Part shown: positions 22,200 to 33,837 of the stretch, piece after piece
Numbering within the stretch: the first letter of the stretch is position 1
Layout: each line of letters begins with the position of its first letter
Source: Isoetes taiwanensis
Lineage: Eukaryota > Streptophyta > Lycopodiopsida > Isoetales > Isoetaceae
Length of the DNA: 64,000 bases
Assembly (NCBI GenBank): GCA_021234155.1
Contig: JAJEKV010000027.1
Coordinates: 3,594,623 to 3,658,622, forward strand
Reading direction: 5' to 3'
Translations under genes and position numbers: made by a program
The notes under the pieces: generated by a model
What the model was told of the DNA's origin: nothing
Seen by the model: the letters and a program-made list of their open reading frames with translations, nothing else
The model's database searches: none

Positions 22200-23860
22200 A
22201 GAGTGTGTAGTGAGCCTCCTATAGTACAATCCATGCAAGTGAAAATATTAAAAATTTGTTTTGTTTCTACCTAGTAGTGCAAAGCATGGCTAACTAGTGT
22301 GAAGGGAAAGTTAATGTGAAGGGAAAGTTAATGAGAGGCTACTACTTTCTACTTAACCCCTTTTTTTATTTTTTAGCGCAACAGCCCAACCTTGAGTGTC
22401 ACGTTATCTGAAAGCCTAGCCTATCCATGTGTCTTAGAATTTGAGATGGACACACAGCCGGCCGTTAGATTTTCTAAAGAAGCAGACGGTTGAGAAAAAT
22501 AAGGTAGCCCATGCCTGTTGGAAATGTTCCGCACTTGTCCTAACCTCGGATGCTCCCATCCTGCTATTTACCTCTTATTTCTGTTCGGATCTTCCTGCCT
22601 CGAAGAAGAGAAAGAAGAGGGACCAGCTTCAAGCTTTTTTCTTGAACATATCTTATTGCCAACGGATTTACCTTTTCCTGTCTATCCATTTTGGACGAAG
22701 CCTTTTCTTTTTTCCCTATCTCATTTTCTTGCATGTGTTTTTTGAGCCGACTCCCAATGGTCGAATCAGGGACCCACTCCAAGCCTTTTTCTTGAATATC
22801 TCTTGATTGTCAATGGAGATGCAGCCCAGCTTTTTATTTTCTTATCCATCAAACATATTCATTGCTTCTTTATTTCCTTGGCCATTCAAACGGCTCCATT
22901 GGTACGGACGTATGCTAAGAATTTATGCTCTGTCGTTTAATGACTCTAGTACGTCCTATTGTTGTAGACCTGCTAGATCAGTGTGCTTTTAGTTGGATGG
23001 TGCTAGATTATGCCATTTTGGTATTAAAGCATGCTATCGACTGCTTAAGTTGGCTAAGGCTATTACATGCTATTGGTTAGAGCATTGGCATGACAGTGTT
23101 TAAGTTGTAGCATGTTCTTATTTTTAGAGAGAAGCTTGCTTGATCAATTCGCTTGTATATTAGCCTGCTAGGCAAGGCAACACTCTTATGGATATATGAT
23201 GGTCTGTTGCCACCGTATTAAACAAGAAGGCACAATATGGATAAACACGACTTGAAGTACACAAATTGATGTGTACAACATGCCAAAGGCTAGGTGTTTG
23301 GCGTGTGCATAGCTTATACTATGGCTGTAACCTTGATCCTTTTTAGTTCTTGAGTCCTTGCAAGTGTTGCTGATATATGCCAATGGCACGAGTTACTGAA
23401 GTTCATAAAGAGTTTAACTGGGCTGAGGGACAGCCATTAGCAATTTAATCTAAGTGGATTTTTAATTGTCTTGTGATTATGACATTCTAGCTTTGATCTA
23501 GGATGTGTACAACTTGCTGTGATCAGACTTGTAATACCATGTTGGGATTAAAGTGGTATGGTACTAGTATTGTTTTGGCATTGCCTCTTGAAGTTGGATG
23601 TTTTACTCTTTCATCCTTGTATAGATGCTCGAAAGTTGGCTTGCTTAATGCAAATAGGCTTCTCTTTATTTGCAACTATTAGAAATCTGAGTTCTTTCAG
23701 CTTACACTAACCTATTAAAATAGAGAGGCATCTATAGGTTTAATATAAATTCATCCGGTTGAAAAATAATAGGTGAAGGGCAATAAGCCAGAGTTTTCCA
23801 TTGCTTACCTGACGCCCCTTATGTAGTTACCATTATTATGCTAACTTCCTTTGGGCACCA
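22200..23860. other. Intergenic; one local duplication
   Basis: No supported gene. A block near 22,620-22,690 (CTTCAAGC, TTTTTCTTGAACATATCTT) is repeated in diverged form near 22,773-22,850. The open frame at 22,441-22,806 spans both copies and encodes the repeated string QAFFLNIS, so it reflects the duplication. Confidence 0.4.
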
Positions 23861-23867
23861 TTCTTAG

Positions 23868-24060
23868 TTTTATTTAATTTTTTCATCAACAGAAAATAAA
23901 GGAAAACAAAAAATTTCAAACTTTTGTCAATTAAGCCGCATTGTATTTAATTTTTTCATCAACAAAAAATAAAGAAAAACAAATAAATTACGAACTTTTG
24001 ATTGTTGTATTTAATTTTTTCATAAAGAAAAACAAAAAAATTACAAACTTTTGATTATCT
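23868..24060. repeat. About 70-bp tandem repeat, 3 copies
   Basis: The unit TTTAATTTTTTCATCAACA plus AAAATAAAGAAAAACAAA and AAACTTTTGATT occurs three times with small deletions. It is AT-rich and non-coding, lying 0.4 kb downstream of the MYB stop codon. Confidence 0.75.
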
Positions 24061-24147
24061 GACAGCTACTCATATTAGGAAAAGGAAACTTACAAAAAGG
24101 TGATTGGATGCTAAGAACGCAAATTCCCACATCAATTCAAGGCTCTG

Positions 24148-24172
24148 TTTTTTTTTTTTTTTTTTTTTTTTT
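24148..24172. repeat. T25 homopolymer
   Basis: Twenty-five T residues. It could be the poly(A) tail of a minus-strand retroposed sequence or simple slippage; no retroposon head is evident beside it. Confidence 0.8.
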
Positions 24173-24458
24173 GTATTTTCAATTGTGGGTTACAAAAAAC
24201 TACTTTCTTAACGACTGAAAGTAAATTTGACTACAAATGGCAGAAAAATCTGTATTTCTTAATTTGCGGGGCAACTAATATGAATTGGAAGCAAAAAACA
24301 AAACTTCCTTCCAACCTTGTAGTCTCATACTTAAAACGACATTTATCAAGTTCCTATAAGGAACTTACAGAAACTTGGCCGAGCGAATGCTGATCACAGC
24401 ATAACTATACACTCATGGTACATCACTTCTTAAGATGCTGATAAGAACTCTTTGATAT

Positions 24459-26405
24459 CTATTGGTGAGAACTCTTTGATACAGATGGAGAAAATGTCAT
24501 AATATTTTCCGATTCTGGCTTTTGCTGCGCTATCTTCATGCAATTTGCTAGTTCTTTCATTATGATTTCTCGCAACAATCTTGGGAAAAAACCAGTGCAA
24601 TCTACCGTGTGAAATTCGTGGTTGCTTTGCTTTTCACTGGCTGCAATTTGTTCCTCACTTGCTCCAGTAAGGACTGATTCGAGGGTCTGTGTTACTACAG
24701 CATTAAAGGCTCCAGAGATTGTCCCTGATGCAGATCCAGCTAGTGCTTCTATGGGACTTCCACTTGTAGCACTTGAATGAGGAATATCTGCTCCACTATT
24801 GGCAAATGGTATTGCACTGCTCACATAATCCTCAAAATATGGCCCAAGCAGCGAGCTGCTTGTAGAGGAGTCATTGCACCCAGAAGTAAAACAACCACGG
24901 CTACAGGATGATGGGACTCCAAGCATCTCAGACTGTGAAATGCGAGTATGATCTGAAGCCTTTGTCTTATACCTGCTAAAAGCACTGGTAACTGATGGAA
25001 ATGGTTTAACCAAAGTAGGCATTACCATGGTTTTTGTCCCTCTCCTCTTTTGATGTTGTGAATGCATATTTTTTGCTTGAAGAGATGTAACATCTTCGTC
25101 ATCCTCACATATTCCAGCACCCTCATTAAAAATTTCATCCTGACAAGTCTTACTTTTATCAGAGTCACTAGAATCTTCTTGCCACTTATCTGATCCATCT
25201 GAAGAGTTTGACTTCAGTCCCTTACCAAAATATCGGCGACGCAGTGTAGAATTCCAATGATTCTTAATTGCATTGTCAGTTCTTCCAGGAAGCATCCGAG
25301 CAATTGATGCCCACTTATTCCCATGGACTTGACGAGCACAAACAATAGCTCGATCTTCTTCTTCTGAAGAAATAGCAAGCCAACAATCAGGAAATCTTTT
25401 GGCAAACAAAGTAGGCTCACCCTTCACAACATCATGAAATAAAAATTCTAAGCACGAGAGCCAAACTTTACAACTTATGAATATCTAGGTGATCTGCATT
25501 CAATACCATCGAAAACCATTATGGACCCTATATTCCTTCATGTTCCTTACATTTAGATCTATAGAAATTACATGTAATAGCATCTCAAAAGAAACAATTT
25601 CTTGACACAAATATATATATACTTTCATTTCATGGCCTACAGACCAATTGCATGTCTAGTTGAGGGCTTAAGTTTGAAGCTATAGACATCTCATAGAATA
25701 CAACATAGACACAGGATTTTGAGCTATAGTTCACCTGTTCCAGGTGACTTCATGCCTCAGTTTATAATGTCATGTTGGACATATATTCTAGGCAACTCTT
25801 CAAGACTGCACTCTGAGTTTCAGTTGGATAACATAAAATCCCAATACTATACTTATTCACAGTAAAACAGAGGGTAAAAAGAGTTCAATGTCTCTTGCCT
25901 ATGTCAGATATTTGAAAGCAAATGGATTACATGTGTAACTTTTGTACTTCACGTAAACTCTACTTCGCAAACCAGCCAGGCTAGGAATATGAAGAGGGGT
26001 GTTGATATGCAAGGTATAACCTCGCAGAGCCAGAACTACTTGCTCCTACCTTTACTTTAGGAATTTGCCTTCTATATTCTGACATACATTTCTGCTTGAA
26101 TTAAACATCTCTTGATTTCAATGTCCAAATTATATTAACGTATGTACAAGAAATAAATGGAGAAAGAAGTAACTGGAAAAAGACTTACCAGTGAAGGGCT
26201 TTCGTTTTACGCCAGGATTCAGTTGATTGCACCATCTCAATCGGCAAGACTTGCCAGACCGACCTGGAATCCCTTTTGAAATTAAACTCCAATTCCTTGC
26301 CCCAAACTTCTCCACCAGGCCACTCAGAACTGCATCCTCTTCAGGTGACCAGGGTCCTCTAATACAGTCTCCTGCAGTTCGTGCTCTACGCCCACCTCCT
26401 GCCAT
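24459..26405 (-). CDS. R2R3-MYB transcription factor (MYB25/MYB109-like)
   Basis: Two exons join cleanly: 26,189-26,405 (ATG to donor G|GTAAGT) and 24,459-25,363 (acceptor TTCTTCAG, stop at 24,459), giving 373 residues. R2 (about 15-65) has the Trp spacing of MYB repeats and the motif [18 protein letters not shown]3 (about 67-117) continues [27 protein letters not shown] and [10 protein letters not shown]. The KPFT-E junction across the 825-bp intron is phase 1 and restores the expected EEED. The C-terminal 250 residues are Ser-rich and probably disordered, ending with a conserved-looking [20 protein letters not shown] helix. It is a nuclear DNA-binding regulator of the S22-like/MYB25 class; target genes are unknown. 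This is the most confident gene here. Confidence 0.92.
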
Positions 26406-27034
26406 ACTTCCAATTGAAGTACGAAGCTGGATTTATCCAAAAGCCGATCTCTTCAAGGCTCTCGAAAACCTTGCTCCATCAAAAGCAGCATGGCCAATGC
26501 CTTAATCATTAAGCCCAATCTCTTAGCCCCAGCCCAGACAACCGTTCAAGCATTGATGCATTGCCATGGAGCAATTCACACAGAAATACTCACAAATAAT
26601 AGAACTAAGAAATGCGAAGCAGCTCAGAATAACTTGAAAAGGAATAGCATTTTGTTTGCTGACCTTCTTAGACACCGCGAAGAACTGAGACAATAGACTT
26701 CAAAATTAAAAAGCTAGAAGAAATGGGTTATTCCGGCAGTGCGCTTTGGAGAAGGAGATGAAGAGAAGACAAGAAGAGGAGGTGCTCCGGTGCAGATGAT
26801 CCGCCATGCGAAGAGGGAAGGCCCTGTCAACATAGCCGGACAGGGTTTACTGGCGGCAATTAAGCAACTTGCGACGATTTCTACACTAGATGCGGCACTG
26901 GCCGTCTGAAAATCCGTCTGAAAATGTGAACTGTCCGTAGCTATAATTGGACCGTCAGATCTGACCTCCGACGGTCCCGATATTAAGGTAAGTTTAAACA
27001 ACCTCCAAAGGTATCGGATTGTTGCTTAGAAGAT
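26406..27034. other. MYB 5' flank
   Basis: Upstream of the MYB ATG. The first about 300 bp probably hold the 5' UTR and promoter, but I cannot place a TATA box or start site. Frames on either strand here are short and overlap in antisense. Confidence 0.35.
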
Positions 27035-27550
27035 TTGTACATTCTCCTTTTACATTGCCCTATGGTGTTCTATGATGGGGATTTAATGTGTCGAATAATC
27101 TTCAGCATATGCTTGTCTTTTCGTGTGCTTGTATTTTCGATAGAGGAAACCGCATTGGGGAGGGGGTTTCCTGAAATAAACCGGGCGGCCACTCATGAAG
27201 CGGCCATGGCAGAAGCCAGCCGCCGGGGTTTATTTCAGGAAACCTTCGAACCAATGCGGTTACGCCACGTAAATGTCCATAAGGACGAAATTTTTGCTAC
27301 GTGGGAAAAAAAGGGCAAAAAGAAGGAAAAATTTTGGTTCTCTTCCAAGCAAATGAACCGAGTGAGCTTGCTTTTGGTTGAACAGATTCTAGAGCTTACC
27401 GGCAATGCCGTTGGAACAAATGACGCGAATACGCTGGTTGCAAGCTTGCTTGCTTGGAACAGATTCGGTGGTTTTTTCTTAACAGATTTTGTGCGGAACT
27501 ATTGTGGCGGAGCTATGACAGAGGAAGCCCTGTTTGCTATGGCATCTTGA
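27035..27550 (+). CDS. Unassigned 171-residue ORF with internal hairpin
   Basis: An open frame with a hydrophobic N-terminus followed from about residue 80 by a basic stretch (EKKGKKKEKFWFSSKQMNR) and a helix-forming C-terminal half (LLVEQILELTGNAVG, LVASLLAWNRF). I recognise no family. DNA at 27,148-27,261 is a large inverted repeat encoding part of residues 40-75. The segment encoding VNVHKDEI recurs inverted at 27,745-27,771 with only synonymous changes in that peptide. This hints at a once-coding repeated sequence. The true start may be downstream of the first Met. Confidence 0.35.
   Translation: MYILLLHCPMVFYDGDLMCRIIFSICLSFRVLVFSIEETALGRGFPEINRAATHEAAMAEASRRGLFQETFEPMRLRHVNVHKDEIFATWEKKGKKKEKFWFSSKQMNRVSLLLVEQILELTGNAVGTNDANTLVASLLAWNRFGGFFLTDFVRNYCGGAMTEEALFAMAS
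27148..27261. repeat. Near-perfect inverted repeat (hairpin)
   Basis: Arms 27,148-27,188 and 27,219-27,261 pair through AACCGCATTGG, GGTTTCCTGAAATAAACC and GGCGGC, with one mismatched patch and a loop of about 30 nt. It lies inside the ORF at 27,035-27,550. Confidence 0.85.
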
Positions 27551-27771
27551 AAACACAGTTAACGGAGGTTTAAACACAGTCCGAACTCCATAGCCAGAGC
27601 TTTGCAAAGCGGAACCTCCATAGCCGACCTCCATAGCCGAAGCAGATCAAATCGAAAACCTTCGAGGTTTCTTGGCGAGTTCGCGGCGCCCCGAGCTCCC
27701 AAAGAAGGTTGTTTACTGTTTTCAACAAAAGCATAAAAAACCAGAAATTTCGTCCTTGTGGACGTTTACGT
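27267..27771. repeat. Inverted 27-bp pair, ACGTAAAYGTCCAYAAGGACG
   Basis: Copy one is 27,267-27,293 on the plus strand and copy two is 27,745-27,771 on the minus strand. They differ at two positions, both third-codon positions of the VNVHKDEI reading. The internal GTCC-AYAA-GGAC forms a small stem-loop. Confidence 0.75.
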
Positions 27772-28420
27772 AATAGGTAACATCCTGAACAGAATAGTGC
27801 TGGCGGTTACACGACGAGCTGGCGGCGCGGTGAGCAAGGGAGCCACGAGCGCCGTTGCCAGTGAGCCGTGTCACCACCAACACTTCTCGTGAGTGAAAAG
27901 TGGACGGCAACGATGCTACCTTACATAAAAGTAAGGGTCGTTAGATCTAGACATGTCTAGGCTATAAAAGAGGTTTTTGGGTTGCCCGAAGGGCAATCCC
28001 TTTGCACGGTTGTGAGGAAGGAAAATATCCCATGAATATGTCTAATGAATGGCCGAGATAGTTGCATGGGAAGGAATACGGGAGGAATATGCACAGTAGA
28101 AGGTCAAAGATAAGCAAAGCAACCAAAACACAATACTTTCTAAACAGTGCCTTATGGAACACGCGTGTTACTGTCAGACTGCATGCGAGGAAAAGAGCGC
28201 ATGCAATGTGCAATTTGCATCCAATTTTAGTAAGGTAAGACATATCTTTCTTATTCTTTGTCAAATTATCAAACGTATGCTACCATCAAACCTTCTGAGA
28301 ATGGATCCCCTTTCCTGTGAGCTCCCCGGTTCTCTGCGGTATGAGACTTTTTAATATGGGGCAGACTGGGACCGCAGAGTTTATGCAGCATTAGGATATT
28401 TCTATATGCAGGGTCCGGGC
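27560..28420. other. Intergenic with small hairpins
   Basis: Contains three CCATAGCC motifs near 27,590-27,640, which echo the core of the 27-bp minisatellite at 10.65 kb, and a hairpin GGGTTGCCCGAAGGGCAATCCC at 27,979-28,000. No supported gene. Confidence 0.4.
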
Positions 28421-28424
28421 TTAC

Positions 28425-30163
28425 TGTGACGTCCCCTACTTCTTCTACGATGCTTCCATTGTATTGGAAGGCGGAGTTCACCCCCCTAGCAGCCAGGCTG
28501 ATAGGGGCCATCCACCTAACCCCAATCCTTTAGCAAGGGATCGATGAGAAAGAATGTATGGGTCACTTGTCCCGTCTTCCCTCGGGACCGCCCTAGCTGC
28601 GGAAGCGTGAATAAATGTAAGCACATGACATCTAATACAAATAGAGTCACCTCGAAGGGTGACTGCACCATAGTATACATATATAAACACAAAAACAATA
28701 TCATCTTCACATGGGAGATCCTACCCGAGGCTCAGACTCCAGGGTATGGGCTGAGGGCTTGGGTCTCTAGAAGCATTGCAGACAGAATTCATAAGAGCGA
28801 TTTGGGCTGGCATAGGAACATGGTTGTTGGGTAGTTCGCTCCATCCACCCCTCCCAGTGTACACTTTGTAGAGTAGGTTGAAGAGTCTAGGGACTGGACC
28901 GTAGCCTGCCGGCCCAAGGGATGCACTTATACATATAGGGGGTATGGCATCTACGTTCAGAGGGTAGCAAAAAACCCCCCTTGTATACACATTTTTAAAA
29001 GGCAATTTGACCCCATATGTGTATAGATATTGCTCTAGATCAGTGCCTAAAAACACCCCTAACCCCTAAGTATACGTACGCAAATGGTCCAAAAAACACC
29101 CCTCCGTTGGACTCTCATGGGTTATACGCTAATGAAAGGTGAATCCCCCGGGCCTGCCGGGTGCGTAGCCAAGGGGGCTACTACTGGGTTTCATCTCTCC
29201 AGCCCCGATGAAGCAGGAAGAGGATCACCCCCTCCAGAGGCATGCATGCCCATCACAGGCGGCTAGAGGGCCACCGCCCATATTCGATTTGAACCTCATT
29301 GAAGGTGACGCATCACCCAAGAGGTGTCGAGCTCATGCCTTGCCCACATGCAGTGGCAAACCATTAAGCCTAGCCCGCTAAGATCCCTGGTAGGCTTTAC
29401 ACACCAGAGGGATCAGTCAATGATGCGACAAGTCCCCCTTATTCCACCGGTCTAGCCCCGCCACTCACAACCAGGCGGGCTCTTGTACACGGGCCGCATT
29501 AATTGAGAATTAATGAGGTTATCTAGAATCATCTACTACTGAAGGTTTCAGGGGCTCTACCTCCCTTCCCACATACACCAGAGAGCATAGAATGGAACAT
29601 CATCATCATAAAAGAACTAAGATACTGAATAATATCTAATCTATCTACCTAAACATACATGGTTAGGTTCATTCGTTAAGGCTAGTGATCTTAGGATCTA
29701 TAAGGCTGCTAAGACTGATCTACCATACTATCCTAGCTCATTGCCGAGATGAAAGTCGGCTTTGCACAACGGAATCACAGGTTACCCGATCCTTGGCTTG
29801 CTCCTGCTCCTCGAATCGCGTCCATGCCTTTGTTCGGGCTGAATGAGGCTGCTCCTGAAAATGCGGCTTGGCGGTTCCTGGCAATGCGGACTAGCACCTT
29901 GGCTTGGCCGGAATGGCTCAAGGAAGCCAAAATGCGAAACTGGAAAGGGTTTAGGGTTTTCCCTTTTGTTCCTTTTACATGAACTTTTAGGTTTAGGTTA
30001 GAAGGGACCAATGGAGCTTTGCCATTTGGCAAAGGGGTTTAATTGCATATGTTTAATATACATGTGCAACATACGAGGTTGCCCCCTAGGTGCAACGACA
30101 TGGCAGTATAATATACGTATTCGGACCCCAAGGTAATATTTAAGTTTAAATTTTATAGTCACA
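28425..30163 (-). mobile_element. Ty3/gypsy LTR, minus orientation
   Basis: The LTR end reads GGGGACGTCACA on the minus strand (28,425). The start is probably TGTGACTATAAAATT near 30,163, though GTGATGTGCCC a few bases further is an alternative. Landmarks shared with the other LTRs, read on the minus strand, are ACCCTTCGAGGTGAC, TTCACGCTTCCGC, CTGAGCCTCGGGTAGG and GCCCGTGTACAAGAGCC. It lies downstream of the minus-strand chromovirus pol and is its likely 3' LTR, but no clear polypurine tract precedes it. Confidence 0.65.
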
Positions 30164-30179
30164 TGGGCACATCACTTGT

Positions 30180-30800
30180 TCCATAACATACTATAGTAAG
30201 GTGATCTCTTAACCCTTACATTATCATCTATTATTCACAAAATTTTATGGTTTGCGCCATTATCATTAACAAAGTTTCAAAATTCTATAATTTAAGGTCC
30301 CTTTGGTCTCCTTGCAACACATTATGACAAAACATGTGTTGCAAGTCTTCGCAGTGGGACCCTCCTACCGCTAGACACTCCTATTAGCCTGCAGATTCAA
30401 CACTACGTTAGTGCGCATTTAATTATTATAAAGTTGGTTATCAGGGAACCATCCATTTAATTACAATTTATATGGATGCAAGGCTAATCTCTCGGTGTAG
30501 GAAGATGATGTTTCTTCCATCTTGGCCGTGGAGACAATGCCCTATCATGCCTAAGATGATCACTCATGCTTACACCTTTAGTCGCATTTGGCGTGAAGGA
30601 TGGCATCCTTCCCATAGTAGGCATTGACTAGAGGTGCTTTCCTATCAATGCATGACTAAATGACCTCTTATCTCTCAATTTCGTCTACTTCCGTGGCGAC
30701 GAGAATAGACTTCTTAATCTACCTCACACTCACCTATCGGTTCGGTGTCGACTACTTCGGTGACGAGCCGACCCTTGCATTGCTCCATGAATTGGGGGTA
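30180..30800. other. Tail between pol and LTR
   Basis: Read on the minus strand this is the non-coding stretch between the chromodomain and the 3' LTR. It shows no intact frame. A GTAGTACCCC repeat with mirrored GGGGTACTAC occurs at 30,794-30,830. Confidence 0.4.
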
Positions 30801-30808
30801 CTACTTCT

Positions 30809-32245
30809 CTAGATCTGATTGTAGTACCCCGTAGCATCTTCCACATGTAAGCGCGTCCATTTCACTAGGTATTGGAGAAATTGAGATCTTCTTGTTTTCT
30901 TATAGGACATGTCAAGAAGAACCTCTGGGACGATTTCAAGCTGGTCGTCCATCATTTCCAGTAACTCTGTTGTCTCCAATACTTCCTCAGGATTAGGAGT
31001 GTGCCTCTTTAGAAGACTTGCATGGAAGACCCTATGGATTTTGAGATGTGCTGGCAGATCCAACTTGTAGGATTGGTTACCTACTCTTTTGGTTATCTTG
31101 AATGGCCCATCCCATCTTGGAGCAAGTTTCTTGCAATTGCCGATGCAGAGCTTTGCTTGCTTGACTTTGATCTTCAGCCAGACATTGTCCCCAACTTGGA
31201 ACTCTCTTAATGTTCTGTGCTTATCGGCTACACTCTTCTACTGGCTTCTTGCTCCTAGAAGATATCCTCGCACTTCTTCTACCAATTGTTGCATGTCCGC
31301 TAGCATTTGCTAGGATACTTCTACCTTGGACAGAGGATTGTGCCAAGTGTCTGGGGTTAAGTATTGGTAGCCGTAATTGCTCACGAACGGCGACATTTGA
31401 GACGACTCTTGCTTGGTGCTATTGTATACAAATTCCACCAAGTGAATATAATCATCCCACTTTGATTGCTTGTTCCAGACGTAATTCCTCAACAATCTTC
31501 GAGTATCCGATTGGTGCACTCCGTCTGTCCATCCGTCTGAGGATGGTACGCCGTGTTCATCGAGAGCTTCGTCTGGATGGTGCTGAACAAGTCTCGCTAG
31601 AATGCGCTCATGAACATTGAATCTCTATCCGAGATTATTTCTCTTGGCATCCCGTGGAGTCGAAAGATCTCCTTGGTGAACAATAAGGCGGTATCTAACG
31701 CCGTGTCTGTGGTCCTGCACGACACAAAATGTGCCATCTTTGACAATTTGTCCACTATCACCATCAAGGCGTCTTTGCCCCTTATGGTTCTCGGGAGCTC
31801 TGTAATAAAGTCCATGCTTATTACCTCCTATTTCGCATTCGGCACAGATAATGGCTCTAATGCTCTAGGAATTCGAAGTTGCTCTGCCTTCGTCTGCTGA
31901 CATAGCTGGCACTCCCGAATATACTTAGCTATGTGCTTCTTCATATCGGGCCAGAAGTAGCTACTTCTGATCTTAAAATAGGTCTTCATGAAACCTGCAA
32001 GCCTGGCTATTGGGCTATTGTGTGTGTCATGGAGTATCAACTTCCTGACTCCCGATGATTCTGGTATACACAATTTATCTTATGGTACAATAGGTTGCTT
32101 TCCTTCGTAAAATGCTTGAAGGTTTCCCTCTCTTTTACTGTTCTTGCCTCCTTAGAAAGGCTTGCCCATGCTTCTTTGAAGTCCGTTGGCAACATTTCTT
32201 CTATCTTCTTGTCAAATTCACTGGTGAGTGTTGATATGACATTGC
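30809..32245 (-). pseudogene. Chromovirus integrase with chromodomain
   Basis: The N-terminal zinc-binding part is at 31,828-32,073 (CQLCQQTKAEQLR after a His pair and the usual YFWPDMKK). The catalytic core at 31,597-31,815 has MDFITELP and SDRDSMF, giving the two Asp residues. The remaining core at 31,310-31,519 has KWDDYIHLVEFVYN. The C-terminus at 30,809-31,063 includes LKIHRVFHASLLK and a chromodomain-like FLQYLVKWTRLHVEDATGY. It is split by frame breaks, so it is not functional. The chromodomain would steer insertion to marked chromatin. Confidence 0.85.
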
Positions 32246-32249
32246 AATG

Positions 32250-33833
32250 GGGTGTAAATATGGTAATGCTACCCAAAAAAACGCGAAAGCACTTAGCACT
32301 TAAGCACTTAAAGCACTTGGCTGCGCACGGCCAAAAGTCATGTCGTAAATGCTTCCTACTTGTACTTTGTTCTCGGCTAAGTTAGATTAATAATTATCAC
32401 CTCTGATACTCTCCAATCTTTGCATTTTGATGCCGTGTAATGTCAAAAAAAAAATTTGTTGAGATACATTACATGGCAGTTTCGATGTTGGATTGGTTTC
32501 AATAGAGTATGGAGAAAGTTAGAGAGAAAATAACAAACAAAGAAGACTGGTTGTCTGTTCAAAAAGAAGTAATGTAATTGCAAGGATAAAACTAAGAAGT
32601 AATGGAATTGCATGAATAGTATTAAGATTGTTTTAATACGAGACGAAAATTAAAAGACACAATGTTAACCCACTATTAGTGAAAATTGGCCAACTTTGAG
32701 AGGTCATTTCTCCCGCATCCAAGCTCAGATTTAATTGATTTAAACTGCAAGAGAAAGGCCATAGTGTCTACTTTTAGATGCAGGTAAAATCATCAAAAAC
32801 TATTCAGTAAACTCAAGATATCAAATTCTGAGTTTTGGTATATTTCTGTGACAAAAAAAAAATCAGAACTCAGAATAAAAAAATCAGAACTTTGAGAGAC
32901 TGTTTCTCACTCCTCATAGCTCAGATTTGAGTGATTTAAATTGCAAGAGAAAGTGCTAAGTGTCTAGTTTCAAATTCATGTGAGATCACTCAAAACCGAT
33001 CAGCACAACTCAAGATATTAAAGGCTGAATTTTGTATATTCTTGTGACATCAATTTCTGCACCCACCGTAACAGAAAAATCAGCCAAGTTTGAGAGGCTA
33101 TTTCTCACTCCTCGTAGATCGGATTTGTGTAATTTTGATTGCAAAAGAAAGAGACCGAAGTATACTTCTAGATCAAAATAAAATCGCTCCAAATAGATTG
33201 GTAGAACTCAAGATATCAATGTCTGAGTGCTCATTAATTTTCCCATTTGGGGAAAAAAAATAACGTAGATCTAGGATACAGCATTAGAGATGCATAATAC
33301 ATTGAAAGAATGGAACAAAAATACTCTTAAGAAAAACAAAGAGTAATCAGATTGTCTCTTCTCACTTGATTTGAATCCCAAAAAGCTTCTTCCGTTAAAT
33401 GGATGCTTTCAAGAGAGCTGCCCACAATTCAATCTCCAATGCAACAAAGATTGAATTATCAATCTAAATCAAATTGCAATAAAACATTGTTAATTCACCT
33501 ATCATTTCTATGCCGATTTGAACTCTAATTTATGTTTTTATACTGCATTGAAAAAGAGAAACTCCATCAATCTTGTCCCGCCAATGGAGTTCCCGCCAAT
33601 GGAGTTCCCGCCCTTGAAGATCCTCATCAGCGATCCTTACCATTTCGGAGATCTCCCACCGCGGGATCATCCATGTCATCGATCCTTACCTCCACGGGAT
33701 GATCCATCCTATTTCTGGAGTAACAACCCCCCGAGGTCATTGAACAAAAAAGCACTCGAGGGTAAAGCACCTAAAGCACTTAAAGCACTTGTCCGGATAG
33801 TGCTTTTTGGGTAGCATTACCATATTTGCACCC
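32250..33833. mobile_element. 1,584-bp non-autonomous TIR transposon in pol
   Basis: Ends are inverted: GGGTGTAAATATGGTAATGC on the left and its complement with GGGTGCAAATATGG on the right, continuing through ACCCAAAAA and subterminal AAAGCACTT repeats. The flanks carry AATG on both sides (32,246-32,249 and 33,834-33,837), a candidate 4-bp target duplication. Omitting the element and one AATG leaves the surrounding pol frame continuous. The interior has no transposase. The superfamily is unclear from a 4-bp duplication. Confidence 0.82.
32690..33235. repeat. Three about 185-bp imperfect tandem repeats
   Basis: Each unit starts near ACTTTGAGAGG, continues TTTCTCNCTCCTC and AGATTTGA, and ends AACTCAAGATATYA. 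Starts are near 32,692, 32,890 and 33,077. They form the core of the TIR element. Confidence 0.75.
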
Positions 33834-33837
33834 AATG

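Noticed and set aside
26227-26505. 92-residue plus-strand ORF over the MYB start
   Set aside because: It is antisense to MYB exon 1 and carries no motif of its own.
27267-27771. Hammerhead ribozyme based on GTCC-AYAA-GGAC-GAAA
   Set aside because: The stem II plus GAAA part is present twice, but the required CTGATGA core and a cleavable stem I/III arrangement are missing. The conserved change pattern fits a coding peptide instead.
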